Positions 41,518 to 49,646 of a stretch of DNA of 64,000 nt are shown here, piece after piece. The position numbers were made by a program, and so were the translations under genes. The notes beneath the pieces were generated by a model, which saw nothing but the letters and a program-made list of their open reading frames with translations, was not told the DNA's origin and did no database searches. Source of the DNA: Hyphomonas sp. L-53-1-40 (GTDB lineage Bacteria; Pseudomonadota; Alphaproteobacteria; Caulobacterales; Hyphomonadaceae); the NCBI RefSeq assembly GCF_000682775.1, contig NZ_AWFI01000003.1, positions 1-64,000 on the forward strand. Direction: 5' to 3'. Position 1 is the first letter of the stretch. Every line of letters starts with the position of its first letter.

Positions 41518-42858
41518 CTACCGCACCGCAAAATCGGTGGGCTCGGTGCTCTTGCCCTTGGCATCCTTTTCGCCCTTGGCCTGGCCGTGCTTGTTGGGGC
41601 CCATGAAGCCGAAGAGGTGGCCGCCTACCTTGCGCATCTGGATCTCCTCCGAGCCTTCGGTGATGCGATAGCGGCGATGGTGGCGATAGATATGCTCGAA
41701 GGGTTTGTGGCGCGAATAGCCCATCCCGCCATGCACCTGCATCGCCCGGTCGGCGGCATTGCAGCAGAGCCGGTTTGCCCGGTAGTTGCACATGGAGACC
41801 TTGTCGGAGAGATGGATCGCGACGTCCGGCTTGGACATCTGGTCCATTTCCCAGGCCGTCTTGAAGATCAGCAGGCGCAGCATCTCGGCCTCGGTGGCGA
41901 GCTCCACAAGCGGGAACTGGATCGCCTGGTTGGTCGCAAGCGGCTTGCCGAACGGTTTGCGCTCACGGGCATATTGCACGCTCTCATTGATGCAATACAT
42001 CGCGGCGCCCACCGAACTCGCGGCTTGGCGAATACGGTTCTCATGCACGAAATGCTGGGCCAGGGCGAGGCCCCCTTCCGGCGGGCCGAACACGGCATCT
42101 TCAGGCACCCAGACATCCTTGATGGTCAGGCGCGGATGGTCGGTCGGCATGTTGAAGGTCCACATGTATTCTTCAATGATGACGCCGGGATCACGCGCCG
42201 GTACGAGAAGACAGGTGATGCCCTTGGCGTCGCCATCTTCACCACTTGTGCGGCAGAACATCATGATGTGCGTGGCCACATGCATGCCGGTGATCCACAT
42301 CTTCTCGCCATTGATCAGCCAGCCATCCTTGCCGTCGCGCTTCTGGCGCACCGCACGGGTTTCCATATGGGTCGCATCGGACCCATGATCAGGTTCGGTC
42401 AGGCCGAAACAAGCGAGAAACTTCCCGTTCAAAGCGTCTTCGGCAAGATGCTTCTGATCCGGCCGGGCGAAGTCGCGCAGCATCAGGATCTGGGGGAAAT
42501 TGCCGACTATGGAATGTTCATTCTGGAGGTCATTGTGCAGGCCGAGGCCCTGTTTGGCGAAATGCTCGCGGATAATTGCCATGCCGAGGTTCGAGCCGTC
42601 CTGCCCTCCGAACTCCTTCGGCAACGCATAGCGCAGGTGTCCGGCCTTGTCGGCACGGCGCTTGGCTTCGCGCAGCAAATCTTCCCATTCGGGCCGCGGC
42701 AGGCCCTCATTTTCGAAATCAGTCCGGGCCCATTCGCGCCGATGGTCGAAGAAGCGGATATTGTCGTCCTGCTGTTCGAGCGGCCTGATCTCGTCCTCGA
42801 TGAACTGGTCGAGCACGGTCAGATAATCGGCGATGTCCTGCGGGATATTGAAATCCAT
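41518..42858 (-). CDS. Acyl-CoA dehydrogenase
   Basis: FAD enzyme of beta-oxidation or related catabolism, 446 residues, within the ACAD11-like size group. Acyl-CoA binding and FAD motifs are visible: FGLTEPDHGSDATHM, the KMWITGM strand, RIRQAASSVG, and the catalytic-base region YRITEGSEEIQMR with Glu. Chain-length preference is unknown. It is transcribed away from the UrcA gene; an inverted repeat with a promoter lies in the divergent gap, and another inverted repeat follows its 3' end. Confidence 0.93.
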   Translation of the reverse strand: MDFNIPQDIADYLTVLDQFIEDEIRPLEQQDDNIRFFDHRREWARTDFENEGLPRPEWEDLLREAKRRADKAGHLRYALPKEFGGQDGSNLGMAIIREHFAKQGLGLHNDLQNEHSIVGNFPQILMLRDFARPDQKHLAEDALNGKFLACFGLTEPDHGSDATHMETRAVRQKRDGKDGWLINGEKMWITGMHVATHIMMFCRTSGEDGDAKGITCLLVPARDPGVIIEEYMWTFNMPTDHPRLTIKDVWVPEDAVFGPPEGGLALAQHFVHENRIRQAASSVGAAMYCINESVQYARERKPFGKPLATNQAIQFPLVELATEAEMLRLLIFKTAWEMDQMSKPDVAIHLSDKVSMCNYRANRLCCNAADRAMQVHGGMGYSRHKPFEHIYRHHRRYRITEGSEEIQMRKVGGHLFGFMGPNKHGQAKGEKDAKGKSTEPTDFAVR

Positions 42859-42976
42859 GATGCTTTGTCCTCCTGGGCGGTCGCCTCGGCGGCGATCTCA
42901 TTTCCACCGTCGAGACTACCGCACTGAAACCGCGCGGCAATTTATGCCGCCACGGCAGGATTGAAACAAAAATATA

Positions 42977-43008
42977 ATCATTGAACAATTGACTTTTCAT
43001 TCAATGAT
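42977..43008. promoter_or_regulatory. Inverted repeat in the acyl-CoA dehydrogenase/UrcA divergent gap
   Basis: Arms ATCATTGAA (42977-42985) and TTCAATGAT (43000-43008) with a 14-base centre. The UrcA promoter's -35 (TTGACT) falls in the centre, so a dimeric regulator bound here could control UrcA and perhaps the dehydrogenase 120 bases away on the other strand. Confidence 0.5.
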
Positions 43009-43016
43009 CATATTCT
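42989..43016 (+). promoter_or_regulatory. Candidate promoter of the UrcA gene
   Basis: TTGACT (42989-42994), 16-base spacer, TATTCT (43011-43016), 47 bases before the UrcA ATG. Confidence 0.55.
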
Positions 43017-43062
43017 GTCTTTACGGTCACCACCGACCGCAACTGCAAGAAGGTTTCCTCCC

Positions 43063-43413
43063 ATGCCGTCTTCCCGCCTCTCTCTTATCGTTGTCGCTGC
43101 CGGTCTTGCCGGCCTCACCTATGCCGCCCCTGCCATGGCAGATCCTGCCCAGACTGTGTCAGCAGAAATCCAGTATGATAACAGCGCATTGCACTCTCGT
43201 GCCGGGGCCGGAGTTGTTCTGGATTCCCTGCAAATGCAGGCAGATTCCATCTGCCGCTACGATGCCCCTGTCTCACAGGCACCCCGTGTCGATGATTCGT
43301 GCGTCTCGCAGGTTATCGCGCAAGCTGTGAACAAGATTGACCACCCGAAGCTGACCGAAGCCTATGTGTCGCGTTCTGGCCTGAACAGGCGCATTCTGGC
43401 TGACGCGAACTAG
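43063..43413 (+). CDS. UrcA family protein
   Basis: A 116-residue exported protein: signal peptide to about residue 26 (PAMA), then AEIQYDNSALHSRAGAGVVL and a Cys pair (IC.....C) with the UrcA pattern. UrcA proteins are small, lineage-restricted and of unknown role; the name comes from uranium-induced Caulobacter genes. The translation-start region AAGGTTTCCTCCCATG is almost identical to that of the next gene. Promoter and inverted repeat lie immediately upstream. Confidence 0.85.
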   Translation: MPSSRLSLIVVAAGLAGLTYAAPAMADPAQTVSAEIQYDNSALHSRAGAGVVLDSLQMQADSICRYDAPVSQAPRVDDSCVSQVIAQAVNKIDHPKLTEAYVSRSGLNRRILADAN

Positions 43414-43439
43414 TCACCAAGGCCAGAAAGGCTGAATGA

Positions 43440-43468
43440 TTGACGTTTTCGTCAGTAATCGCTATTGA
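43440..43468 (+). promoter_or_regulatory. Candidate promoter of the CC_3452-like gene
   Basis: TTGACG (43440-43445), 17-base spacer, TATTGA (43463-43468), 64 bases before the ATG. A small inverted repeat TGACG-tttt-CGTCA overlaps the -35 and may be an operator or chance. Confidence 0.55.
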
Positions 43469-43531
43469 GTGCGAACGGACGCTTAGGGTCCGACACTGTT
43501 TTGAAGTCCACCCACCGAAAGGTATCCTCCC

Positions 43532-43825
43532 ATGATCCGTTCCGCTCTCACCGCCGCAGCCTTCCTCGCGCTCAGCGCGCCAGCTTTCGCCACCACATTC
43601 ACCTTTGAAACAGCCGCCCCCGTCGAAGAGGGTCAGGTCGTAGCCATCGGTACCGTCTGGCTTTGCGAAGGCACTGTCTGCAAAGGCGACCTCGACCGCA
43701 AGAAAGCCTCTGTTCGCGATTGCAAGAAGATTGCGAAAAAGGCCGGCGAAATCATCTCCTACGGAAACTCCAATTCCGAGTTGGAAGCCGACGATATTGA
43801 AGCGTGCAAGAAGTCCGCACGCTAA
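43532..43825 (+). CDS. CC_3452 family exported protein
   Basis: A 97-residue exported protein with a signal peptide to about residue 20 (APAFA). The mature part has WLCEGTVCKGDLDRKKASVR and DCKKIAKKAGEIISYG, plus a final CKKSAR; the Cys spacing fits the small CC_3452 family of alphaproteobacteria. Function unknown. It has its own promoter and terminator. Confidence 0.8.
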   Translation: MIRSALTAAAFLALSAPAFATTFTFETAAPVEEGQVVAIGTVWLCEGTVCKGDLDRKKASVRDCKKIAKKAGEIISYGNSNSELEADDIEACKKSAR

Positions 43826-43857
43826 CGCACTTTCCTGAATAGCAGACCTCTCCTCGG

Positions 43858-43891
43858 GCCGCTCTGGTGTCATGCCAGGCGGCTCTTTTTT
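43858..43891 (+). terminator. Intrinsic terminator of the CC_3452-like gene
   Basis: Stem GCCGC-CTGG / CCAG-GCGGC (one bulged T) followed by TCTTTTTT. Confidence 0.8.
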
Positions 43892-43951
43892 ATGCGGGGA
43901 GCGAACCCTGGCCGACTTGATGCGTTACCGTGAGTAACCAAGAGGAAGGCC

Positions 43952-44563
43952 ATGCCTGCATCACAGAGCGACCCGCTGGAAAACGTACTTGAGACCGCCA
44001 TCGAGGAAGGTGGCGAAGGCACAATTTCGGTTGGGGATCTGCTCAACATGTTCGGGCACCGATCCTTTGGTCCTATCATCACATTACTGGGCCTTCTGGT
44101 CGTCTTGCCACCGCTTGGCGGAATACCCGGCCTACCAGCGGTGATTGGGGTTATCATCCTGCTTTTCAGCATTCAGATCCTGTTCGGTGCCGACCATATC
44201 TGGATGCCGTCCTTCGTTGAAAAGCGATCCATAGAAACCTCAAAACTCAAAGAAGCCGAAGACAAGGTGAAACCCTGGCTGGAGCGCATTGATCGCATGA
44301 TCACCGAGCGGCTCGCTTGGGCAACGGGAAGTGTGGCTACCTATCTGGCCGCTGTCGCGGTCTCCCTGCTCGCCATGCTGATGATCCCGCTGGAACTCGT
44401 GCCGTTCGCCGTCGCAGCGCCAGGTGTTGCGATTGTTCTGTTCGGTTTAGCACTCGTCGCCAAGGATGGTGCGCTGATGCTGGCCGGCTTCGCGGCAACA
44501 GCTGCAGCCCTTACCATCACAGTCATGTTTGTCCCGTGGGGACAGGTGGCTGGCTGGTTCTGA
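43952..44563 (+). CDS. Exopolysaccharide synthesis protein ExoD
   Basis: A 203-residue membrane protein of the ExoD family: N-terminal cytoplasmic part (LENVLETAIEEGGEGTISVG) and three or more helices (about 45-75, 120-150, 150-200). ExoD was identified in Sinorhizobium through effects on exopolysaccharide and nodule invasion; molecular role unknown. Single gene, downstream of the CC_3452-like terminator. Confidence 0.85.
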   Translation: MPASQSDPLENVLETAIEEGGEGTISVGDLLNMFGHRSFGPIITLLGLLVVLPPLGGIPGLPAVIGVIILLFSIQILFGADHIWMPSFVEKRSIETSKLKEAEDKVKPWLERIDRMITERLAWATGSVATYLAAVAVSLLAMLMIPLELVPFAVAAPGVAIVLFGLALVAKDGALMLAGFAATAAALTITVMFVPWGQVAGWF

Positions 44564-44574
44564 GATTTACCGCT

Positions 44575-44973
44575 TCAGGTCGCGGGTTGCGCCTCAATGG
44601 GCTGCCAAAGTTCGACCTTGCGGCCATCAGGATCCACGATCCAGGCGAACTTTCCATAACTTTCCGTCATGGGCTCGCCTTCCAATTCAACACCCACAGC
44701 CTTGATTTGCTCAATCATGGCGTCGAGGTCATCGACCATCAAATTCATCATGAAGTCGCTGTCTGAAGGTTTGAAATAGTCGCTTTCCGCCTTGAATGGC
44801 GCCCAGATCGTACGTGCCCCTTGCGGGAATTTTGCAGCAGCGTCCGCTTGGGAGAAACTCGCGCCCCCATATTCGTCAATCTGCACACCGAGTACCCGCG
44901 TATACCACGCCCGCGTCGCATCCACGTCTTTGCAAAGAAAGAACAGTCCACCCAACCCAATCACTTTTGCCAT
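44575..44973 (-). CDS. VOC-family (glyoxalase-fold) protein
   Basis: A 132-residue protein with two beta-alpha-beta-beta-beta modules: FLCKDVDATRAWYTRVLG at the start and FAWIVDPDGRKVELWQP at the end (with Glu of ELW). This matches VOC metalloenzymes of unknown substrate. It is 28 bases upstream of the next gene's end and has an intact start (MAKVIGLG). It converges on exoD. Confidence 0.88.
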   Translation of the reverse strand: MAKVIGLGGLFFLCKDVDATRAWYTRVLGVQIDEYGGASFSQADAAAKFPQGARTIWAPFKAESDYFKPSDSDFMMNLMVDDLDAMIEQIKAVGVELEGEPMTESYGKFAWIVDPDGRKVELWQPIEAQPAT

Positions 44974-45000
44974 GTTTTTCCCCTCACCTGTTCTAATCGG

Positions 45001-45387
45001 CTAGATCGCCTCAAGTGCCTCCGCCAGCATGTCACGCACCTGCCCGGCCACGGCATGGAGTTCCGCGTTCGCGATCGCTTGCATGGACGCGACCGGGTCA
45101 ATCGCACTGATCTCGATGCCGTCGTCGACTTCACGCAGGATGACATTGCAAGGCAGCATCGCGCCGACCCTGGGCTCCATCTTGATTGCCTCGTAGGCCA
45201 TGTCCGGGTTGCACGCGCCAAGAATGCGGTACCCCGCCATGTCGGCATCCAACTTCTTCTTCATCGTCGCCTGGACATCAATCTCGGTGAGAACCCCAAA
45301 CCCCTTGGCGGACAGCGCTGCGCGTGTGCGCTTGTCGGCTTCTTCGAGCGTGATGCCATCCAGTGTGCGGGTGATTGTGTAGGCCAT
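45001..45387 (-). CDS. DUF302 domain protein
   Basis: A 128-residue protein from the ATG at 45387 (GGAGA upstream). The DUF302 pattern is clear: TLEEADKRTRAALSAKGFGVLTEIDV, then YRILGACNPDMAYEAIKMEP and GAMLPCNVILREV with a Cys-Asn. Such proteins occur near metal or sulfur genes; function is unproven. It lies 28 bases upstream of the VOC gene on the same strand, so they are probably cotranscribed. Confidence 0.88.
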   Translation of the reverse strand: MAYTITRTLDGITLEEADKRTRAALSAKGFGVLTEIDVQATMKKKLDADMAGYRILGACNPDMAYEAIKMEPRVGAMLPCNVILREVDDGIEISAIDPVASMQAIANAELHAVAGQVRDMLAEALEAI

Positions 45388-45510
45388 GCCGAACATCTCC
45401 AGTAGCGCCTCAAAGGCTAGTTGAATTGTGAAGAAACGCAATGCGGTCCGGCGGGCCACGGTTCCAATTTCGCCCTGCCAATCGCGCCACGGCCCTGTAA
45501 ACTCGAAAGC

Positions 45511-45936
45511 ATGACTGATTCTAACTCCCTTCCCGGCGCCGGTTGCGGCGCAGCCATTCGCGATGCGCACGGTCGCCTACTGCTTATCCAACGTCTCAAG
45601 CAACCCGAAGCGGGAGCATGGGGCCTACCCGGCGGCAAGATCGATTTTGGCGAACGCGCCGAGGACACCGCCCGACGCGAAATCGAAGAAGAACTCGGTG
45701 TCACCATTGAACTGACCGGCCTCGCCTGCATTGCCGAGACCATCGACAAGGGCGATGGCAAGCACTGGGTTGCGCCGGTCTATTCGGCGCGCATCGTGTC
45801 CGGCGAACCACGTGTCATGGAACCGAAAAAACATGGCGGATGCGGCTGGTTTGCGCTGGATGACCTGCCAGACCAGATCACCACGCCTGTGAAAGATTAT
45901 CTCGCTTCTCTGGAGCCGGCTGGCCCCACCGGCTGA
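45511..45936 (+). CDS. Nudix hydrolase
   Basis: Hydrolyses nucleoside diphosphates linked to another group. It has 141 residues from the ATG at 45511 (MTDSNSLPGAG). The Nudix box G-x5-E-x7-REIEEELGV is complete and begins GGKIDFGERAED. The upstream extension lacks a ribosome site. No strong Shine-Dalgarno precedes the chosen start, so it could be leaderless or begin at another codon. Substrate unknown. Confidence 0.88.
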   Translation: MTDSNSLPGAGCGAAIRDAHGRLLLIQRLKQPEAGAWGLPGGKIDFGERAEDTARREIEEELGVTIELTGLACIAETIDKGDGKHWVAPVYSARIVSGEPRVMEPKKHGGCGWFALDDLPDQITTPVKDYLASLEPAGPTG

Positions 45937-45989
45937 AACTGCAAATATGTAGTCATTGTTGCGGCTCGGCTCTAGCAGGCCGGGGCCAG

Positions 45990-46628
45990 TTGGTGATTAT
46001 AGCGGCTGTGATTCGACGCATCCGAACCTTGCTGATCTGGCTGGTCCTCGTGGACCTCGCCGCGACGCTTCTTTTCTGGGGCGTCACCCGGCTTTCAGAC
46101 CAAACTGGCAAATTGGCGGGGGGACGCGGGATCATCTTCTATACCGACAATGTGTCCGATGCCTCTGCGCGCGTCGACAAGGGCGTCGCCCTGCTGAAAG
46201 CGGGCAAACTGGACCAGTTGAAAGTGGTGGGGGGTCATCGCCCCCAGGAAGGCCGTCTCGGCAGCCAGGAAATGGCCCTGCTCGCGGCGCGCCGGTCCGG
46301 CCAGGCCGCGAAGGTCAGCGCGGATGTCGAGAGCCGCGATACAATTTCCGGCTTGGAAAACCTCGCCAACACCACCAGCGCCTCGGAGAGCGGGAAGATC
46401 GTCTTCATTTCCAATTGCATGCATGTCCTGCGCGCCAAGGCCATCTATGCCAGCCATCCGGGCAAGCAGGCCAAGGCGCTCGCCGCCTGTCCCAATGGTG
46501 GGTACAATCCGCTGGATATCTGGCGACGTGCACACTACGAGGCAGGCGCGTGGGCGCTGTTCCTGATGCCGGAGAGCTGGCGCGACGCGATCATTGACCG
46601 CCTGCGCGGCGACGAGGACAGCGCCTAG
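45990..46628 (+). CDS. DUF218/SanA-YdcF-like membrane protein
   Basis: About 212 residues with one N-terminal membrane helix (residues 12-32) and a periplasmic domain similar to DUF218 proteins (SanA, YdcF, ElyC): ARVDKGVALLKAGKLDQLKV and a catalytic-type Glu (GSQEMALLA). The start is unclear: TTG at 45990, GTG at 45993 or GTG at 46008. Role is probably in envelope glycan or lipid metabolism, by analogy. It converges with the M48 gene. Confidence 0.7.
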   Translation: MVIIAAVIRRIRTLLIWLVLVDLAATLLFWGVTRLSDQTGKLAGGRGIIFYTDNVSDASARVDKGVALLKAGKLDQLKVVGGHRPQEGRLGSQEMALLAARRSGQAAKVSADVESRDTISGLENLANTTSASESGKIVFISNCMHVLRAKAIYASHPGKQAKALAACPNGGYNPLDIWRRAHYEAGAWALFLMPESWRDAIIDRLRGDEDSA

Positions 46629-47605
46629 CCCAGCGGGTCGCAGCGACGCTCATATTCCGCAACCGCCTCCGGCATCCATTTCCGGAAATTTTCGGCACGT
46701 GTCTCGGATGCCGGATGTGTCGACATCCACTCCGGTGGACGCTGGCCACCGCCAATCTGGCCCATCCGCTCCCAAAGATCTGGCGCTTCGCGGGGGTCGT
46801 AACAGGCGCGCACCAGCAGATCGAGCCCGATCTTGTCGGCTTCCGTCTCGTGCTTGCGCGAATAGGCGAGCATGCCACCCTGGGCCGCGATGCCGAAAGC
46901 CTGCATGATGGCGCGTTGTTGGGAGGCGTCCATGTCGCCAAGGCCAACGCCAACAGCGATTTGCCCGAACTGGACGATACGTTGCTGGCTGACCCGCTCA
47001 GCGCCATGATGGGCCAGGGCATGGCCAATCTCATGCCCCATCACCACAGCCAACTTGTCGAGATCGCTAATATCCTCGGCGTCGACCTTGCCATCATAGT
47101 TTCCTGTGATGTCGAGAATGCCAGTATAGATAGCAACATACCCACCCGGCAGGCAGAAAGCATTCGGTGTGTCAGAGTCGACCACATAATAGGTCCAGTC
47201 AAACTGGTCGGCCACCGGGGTAAAGGAAGCGCCTTGGCGCAAGAGATCCTGTTCCAGCTCGACTGCGGCGCGCTGGAGGCGTGCGCCGATCTCTCGAACG
47301 GCCTGAGTGTATTCAGCCTCTGTGCCGTCGCAATTGTTGCCATCTGCGCACAGGACTTCATTCCCCTGCTGCTGCTCCTGATTCAGTATCTGGACATAGG
47401 ATTGCTGACCCAGCTCCACCTCTTTTTCGATCGAGACTGTGTTGAGCTGTTTGCGGCCCGAGAACGGCACTTCGGTCTGATTGGCTTGCCAATAAAGGAA
47501 CAGCAGGAACAAGCCGACAAGGATCAGGCTGAACCGGCTGCGCAGGAGGCCACCAATCCCGCTGCTGCGGGTCTTGTGGCCATAGGCGTGTCGCGGCAGG
47601 CGCAT
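46625..47605 (-). CDS. M48-family metallopeptidase
   Basis: Zinc peptidase of 326 residues from the ATG at 47605 (GGAGA upstream; the codon two before it is TTG). A single membrane helix (about 25-42) anchors it, followed by an exported domain with HEIGHALAHH (HExxH) and a third-ligand HETEAD. Likely role in turnover of envelope proteins. It is the second M48 enzyme in the window and differs by having an uncleaved anchor and no lipobox. Confidence 0.92.
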   Translation of the reverse strand: MRLPRHAYGHKTRSSGIGGLLRSRFSLILVGLFLLFLYWQANQTEVPFSGRKQLNTVSIEKEVELGQQSYVQILNQEQQQGNEVLCADGNNCDGTEAEYTQAVREIGARLQRAAVELEQDLLRQGASFTPVADQFDWTYYVVDSDTPNAFCLPGGYVAIYTGILDITGNYDGKVDAEDISDLDKLAVVMGHEIGHALAHHGAERVSQQRIVQFGQIAVGVGLGDMDASQQRAIMQAFGIAAQGGMLAYSRKHETEADKIGLDLLVRACYDPREAPDLWERMGQIGGGQRPPEWMSTHPASETRAENFRKWMPEAVAEYERRCDPLG

Positions 47606-47714
47606 GGGCAATCTCCGTCAAATCTGCTTGGTAAACCGTTTAAACCAAGACCCGTCGCAAGGGAAAGCACGCTTACACCTTCACGCGGAGCCATCCGGAC
47701 GCTATTTCTGAGGC

Positions 47715-48449
47715 ATGACAGACCAAGCTCCCCAGCCAAAGCTCGAAATCCGCATCATTCCCGTGACGCCGCTGCAACAGAACACGTCAATGATCTGGTC
47801 CACAGACACAATGGAAGGTGTCTTCATCGACCCAGGCGGCGAAGTCGACAAATTGATGGGCGCAGCAGAGCAGTTCGGTGTGAAAATCATCGGCGTCTGG
47901 CTGACCCACGGCCATCTGGATCATGCTGGCGCGGCCACCGAAGTGTCGGAGCGCACGGGCTGCCCGATCATTGGGCCCCACGAGGACGATCAGTGGCTGC
48001 TGGATGAACTGGAAGCCCAAGGCGCCAAATACGGCATCACTGATGGCCGCAATGTGACCCCGGACAAGTATCTTCATGATGGCGACGAGTTGGAGCTGTC
48101 TGGTACAAAATTCGGCGTCGCACACTGTCCAGGCCATACGCCGGGCCATGTTGTGATCTATCAGAAAGAAGGCGCGCTCGCTTTCGTTGGCGACGTCCTG
48201 TTCAAGGGCTCAATCGGCCGGACCGATTTCCCGCGCGGGAACCATCAGCAGCTGATCGATTCGATCACCGGCAAGCTCTGGCCGCTCGGCGATGAAATGC
48301 GGTTCGTACCGGGTCATGGTCCTCTGTCCACGTTTGGCCAGGAGCGTCAAAGCAATCCGTTCGTGGCGGATTCGATCACCGGGTACCAGGGCGCCGCGAA
48401 GCAGGATGCCAGCTCGACCGACCAGAAACTTGCCAAGCGCTGGAGCTGA
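47715..48449 (+). CDS. MBL-fold hydrolase, glyoxalase-II-like
   Basis: Metallo-beta-lactamase-fold hydrolase of 244 residues. The metal motif THGHLDHAG, the second-sphere HCPGHTPGH and VGDVLFKGSIGRTDFP are complete and typical of hydroxyacylglutathione hydrolase-like (YcbL/GloB) enzymes. The C-terminal glutathione-binding region of true GloB is short, so it is more YcbL-like. It is divergent from the M48 gene by about 110 bases. Confidence 0.9.
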   Translation: MTDQAPQPKLEIRIIPVTPLQQNTSMIWSTDTMEGVFIDPGGEVDKLMGAAEQFGVKIIGVWLTHGHLDHAGAATEVSERTGCPIIGPHEDDQWLLDELEAQGAKYGITDGRNVTPDKYLHDGDELELSGTKFGVAHCPGHTPGHVVIYQKEGALAFVGDVLFKGSIGRTDFPRGNHQQLIDSITGKLWPLGDEMRFVPGHGPLSTFGQERQSNPFVADSITGYQGAAKQDASSTDQKLAKRWS

Positions 48450-48549
48450 GCGGCAAACGGCATTACCATCCCGTAAGCCTCTGAATTCCAACGGAACCAA
48501 GCCATCAAGGAGACGTTTCTGACCCGTACACAACGGAAAGGAATGTCCC

Positions 48550-48888
48550 ATGACCGCTTATCTGAAACTCGCCGCGATTGGTGCCAGCGCCTTCGCTCTG
48601 GCTGCCTGCACTCAAACCGGCACCACGGAACGCAACGCTGCCTATGGCGCTGCTGCTGGCGCAGCCGCAGGTGCCGTGATCGGCAATAATGTCGGCGATG
48701 GCGACGCACAACGCGGGGCCGCGATTGGCGCCGTTCTGGGCGGTACTGCTGGCGCAGCAAAGGGCTGCACGGAGTCGGAAGACTGCGACATGCCTGGCGT
48801 CAAAGATCAGGCTGACGAAAAAGATGCGGATGGCGATGGTCGCGCTGACATCTATGACCGCTATCCCTATGACAGCTCGCGCTGGTAA
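48550..48888 (+). CDS. Glycine-zipper lipoprotein with Ca-binding-like tail
   Basis: A 112-residue lipoprotein: signal peptide with lipobox LAAC (Cys20), a glycine/alanine zipper (AAYGAAAGAAAGAVIGNNVG and AAIGAVLGGTAGAA), and a tail with Cys pairs (GCTESEDCDMPG) and DxDGDGRADIYDRYPYD, an EF-hand/thrombospondin-type-3-like calcium loop. Similar outer-membrane lipoproteins influence envelope structure. It is a single gene with a strong downstream terminator. Confidence 0.8.
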   Translation: MTAYLKLAAIGASAFALAACTQTGTTERNAAYGAAAGAAAGAVIGNNVGDGDAQRGAAIGAVLGGTAGAAKGCTESEDCDMPGVKDQADEKDADGDGRADIYDRYPYDSSRW

Positions 48889-48914
48889 GCAGCCGAGGCA
48901 CTAAAGTGATGGTG

Positions 48915-48950
48915 AGCCCCGCATCCATTGGATGCGGGGCTTTGTCTTTC
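48915..48950 (+). terminator. Intrinsic terminator of the lipoprotein gene
   Basis: Perfect 12-bp stem AGCCCCGCATCC / GGATGCGGGGCT, 3-base loop, then TTTGTCTTTC. Confidence 0.88.
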
Positions 48951-49058
48951 GCGGCACAGTTTCGCCGCCAAATCACCCCGGTCTCTCCCCGTCCAAAATC
49001 GGAACGCCCTGCGCGACAACGCGTTTCCCTTTTACCTATGTTAGACAGGAGAGACTTC

Positions 49059-49520
49059 ATGGGACGGGTAACGCCCCTTAACAAAACTGCTTCAGACGAC
49101 CCGTGGATTGCGCCAGATGATCGCGCGATCCGTGAAAGGATCCGCGCCTGGTACAGCTGTTGGCCGCAAGGCCATGCCGACCGAGAAGCCATACCCCTCA
49201 CAGGCTCTGGGTGTATCCGCCTGCTTAGTGATTTTGGCAGCGACGTCGCGATAAGCCAAAACCTTGCCCAGTATCGTCAGCTGTGGCAGCCGGTTTTGGA
49301 AGACACGTTCAAGCGCTGGCATATCAGCATCGTATCCGCAATCAATTTGCGCCGCACCCAAGGCATGGCCGCCGCAAACTTCTTCACCGAGCTGAGCGGC
49401 ATCACCCATGAAGACGGGGTGATGAACCAGACGCAGGCAGTTTCTCAGATCTGGGAGAAAATCACAGGTGGTTGGCACCTGGTTCATGAGCATTCGACTG
49501 TCCATAATGGAGCGCTCTGA
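49059..49520 (+). CDS. Hypothetical protein, possibly NTF2/SnoaL-like
   Basis: A 153-residue product from the ATG at 49059 (MGRVTPLNKT), chosen because AGGAGAG precedes it. Its alpha+beta make-up (RIRAWYSCWPQG, ISQNLAQYRQLWQPVLED, WHISIVSAINLRR, GWHLVHEHST) resembles the fold of nuclear transport factor 2/SnoaL-like proteins with a final WHLVHEHS strand, as in DUF4440 ketosteroid-isomerase-like proteins. No function assigned. Followed by carB after 126 bases. Confidence 0.6.
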   Translation: MGRVTPLNKTASDDPWIAPDDRAIRERIRAWYSCWPQGHADREAIPLTGSGCIRLLSDFGSDVAISQNLAQYRQLWQPVLEDTFKRWHISIVSAINLRRTQGMAAANFFTELSGITHEDGVMNQTQAVSQIWEKITGGWHLVHEHSTVHNGAL

Positions 49521-49646
49521 GCTTGCAGCCTGATCGCCTCGCGACAGTCAATTGCAGCTAATAACGGAAACCCACCCCTTTAGTCTTGCCCCCGCCCCCG
49601 ACTCCCAGCTATGGAGCAGCCGTTTGGCCGGTAGGAGAAAAGCAAC

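Noticed and set aside
46715-48007. 430-codon plus-strand frame over the second M48 gene and into the MBL gene
   Set aside because: It spans two recognisable genes in other frames.
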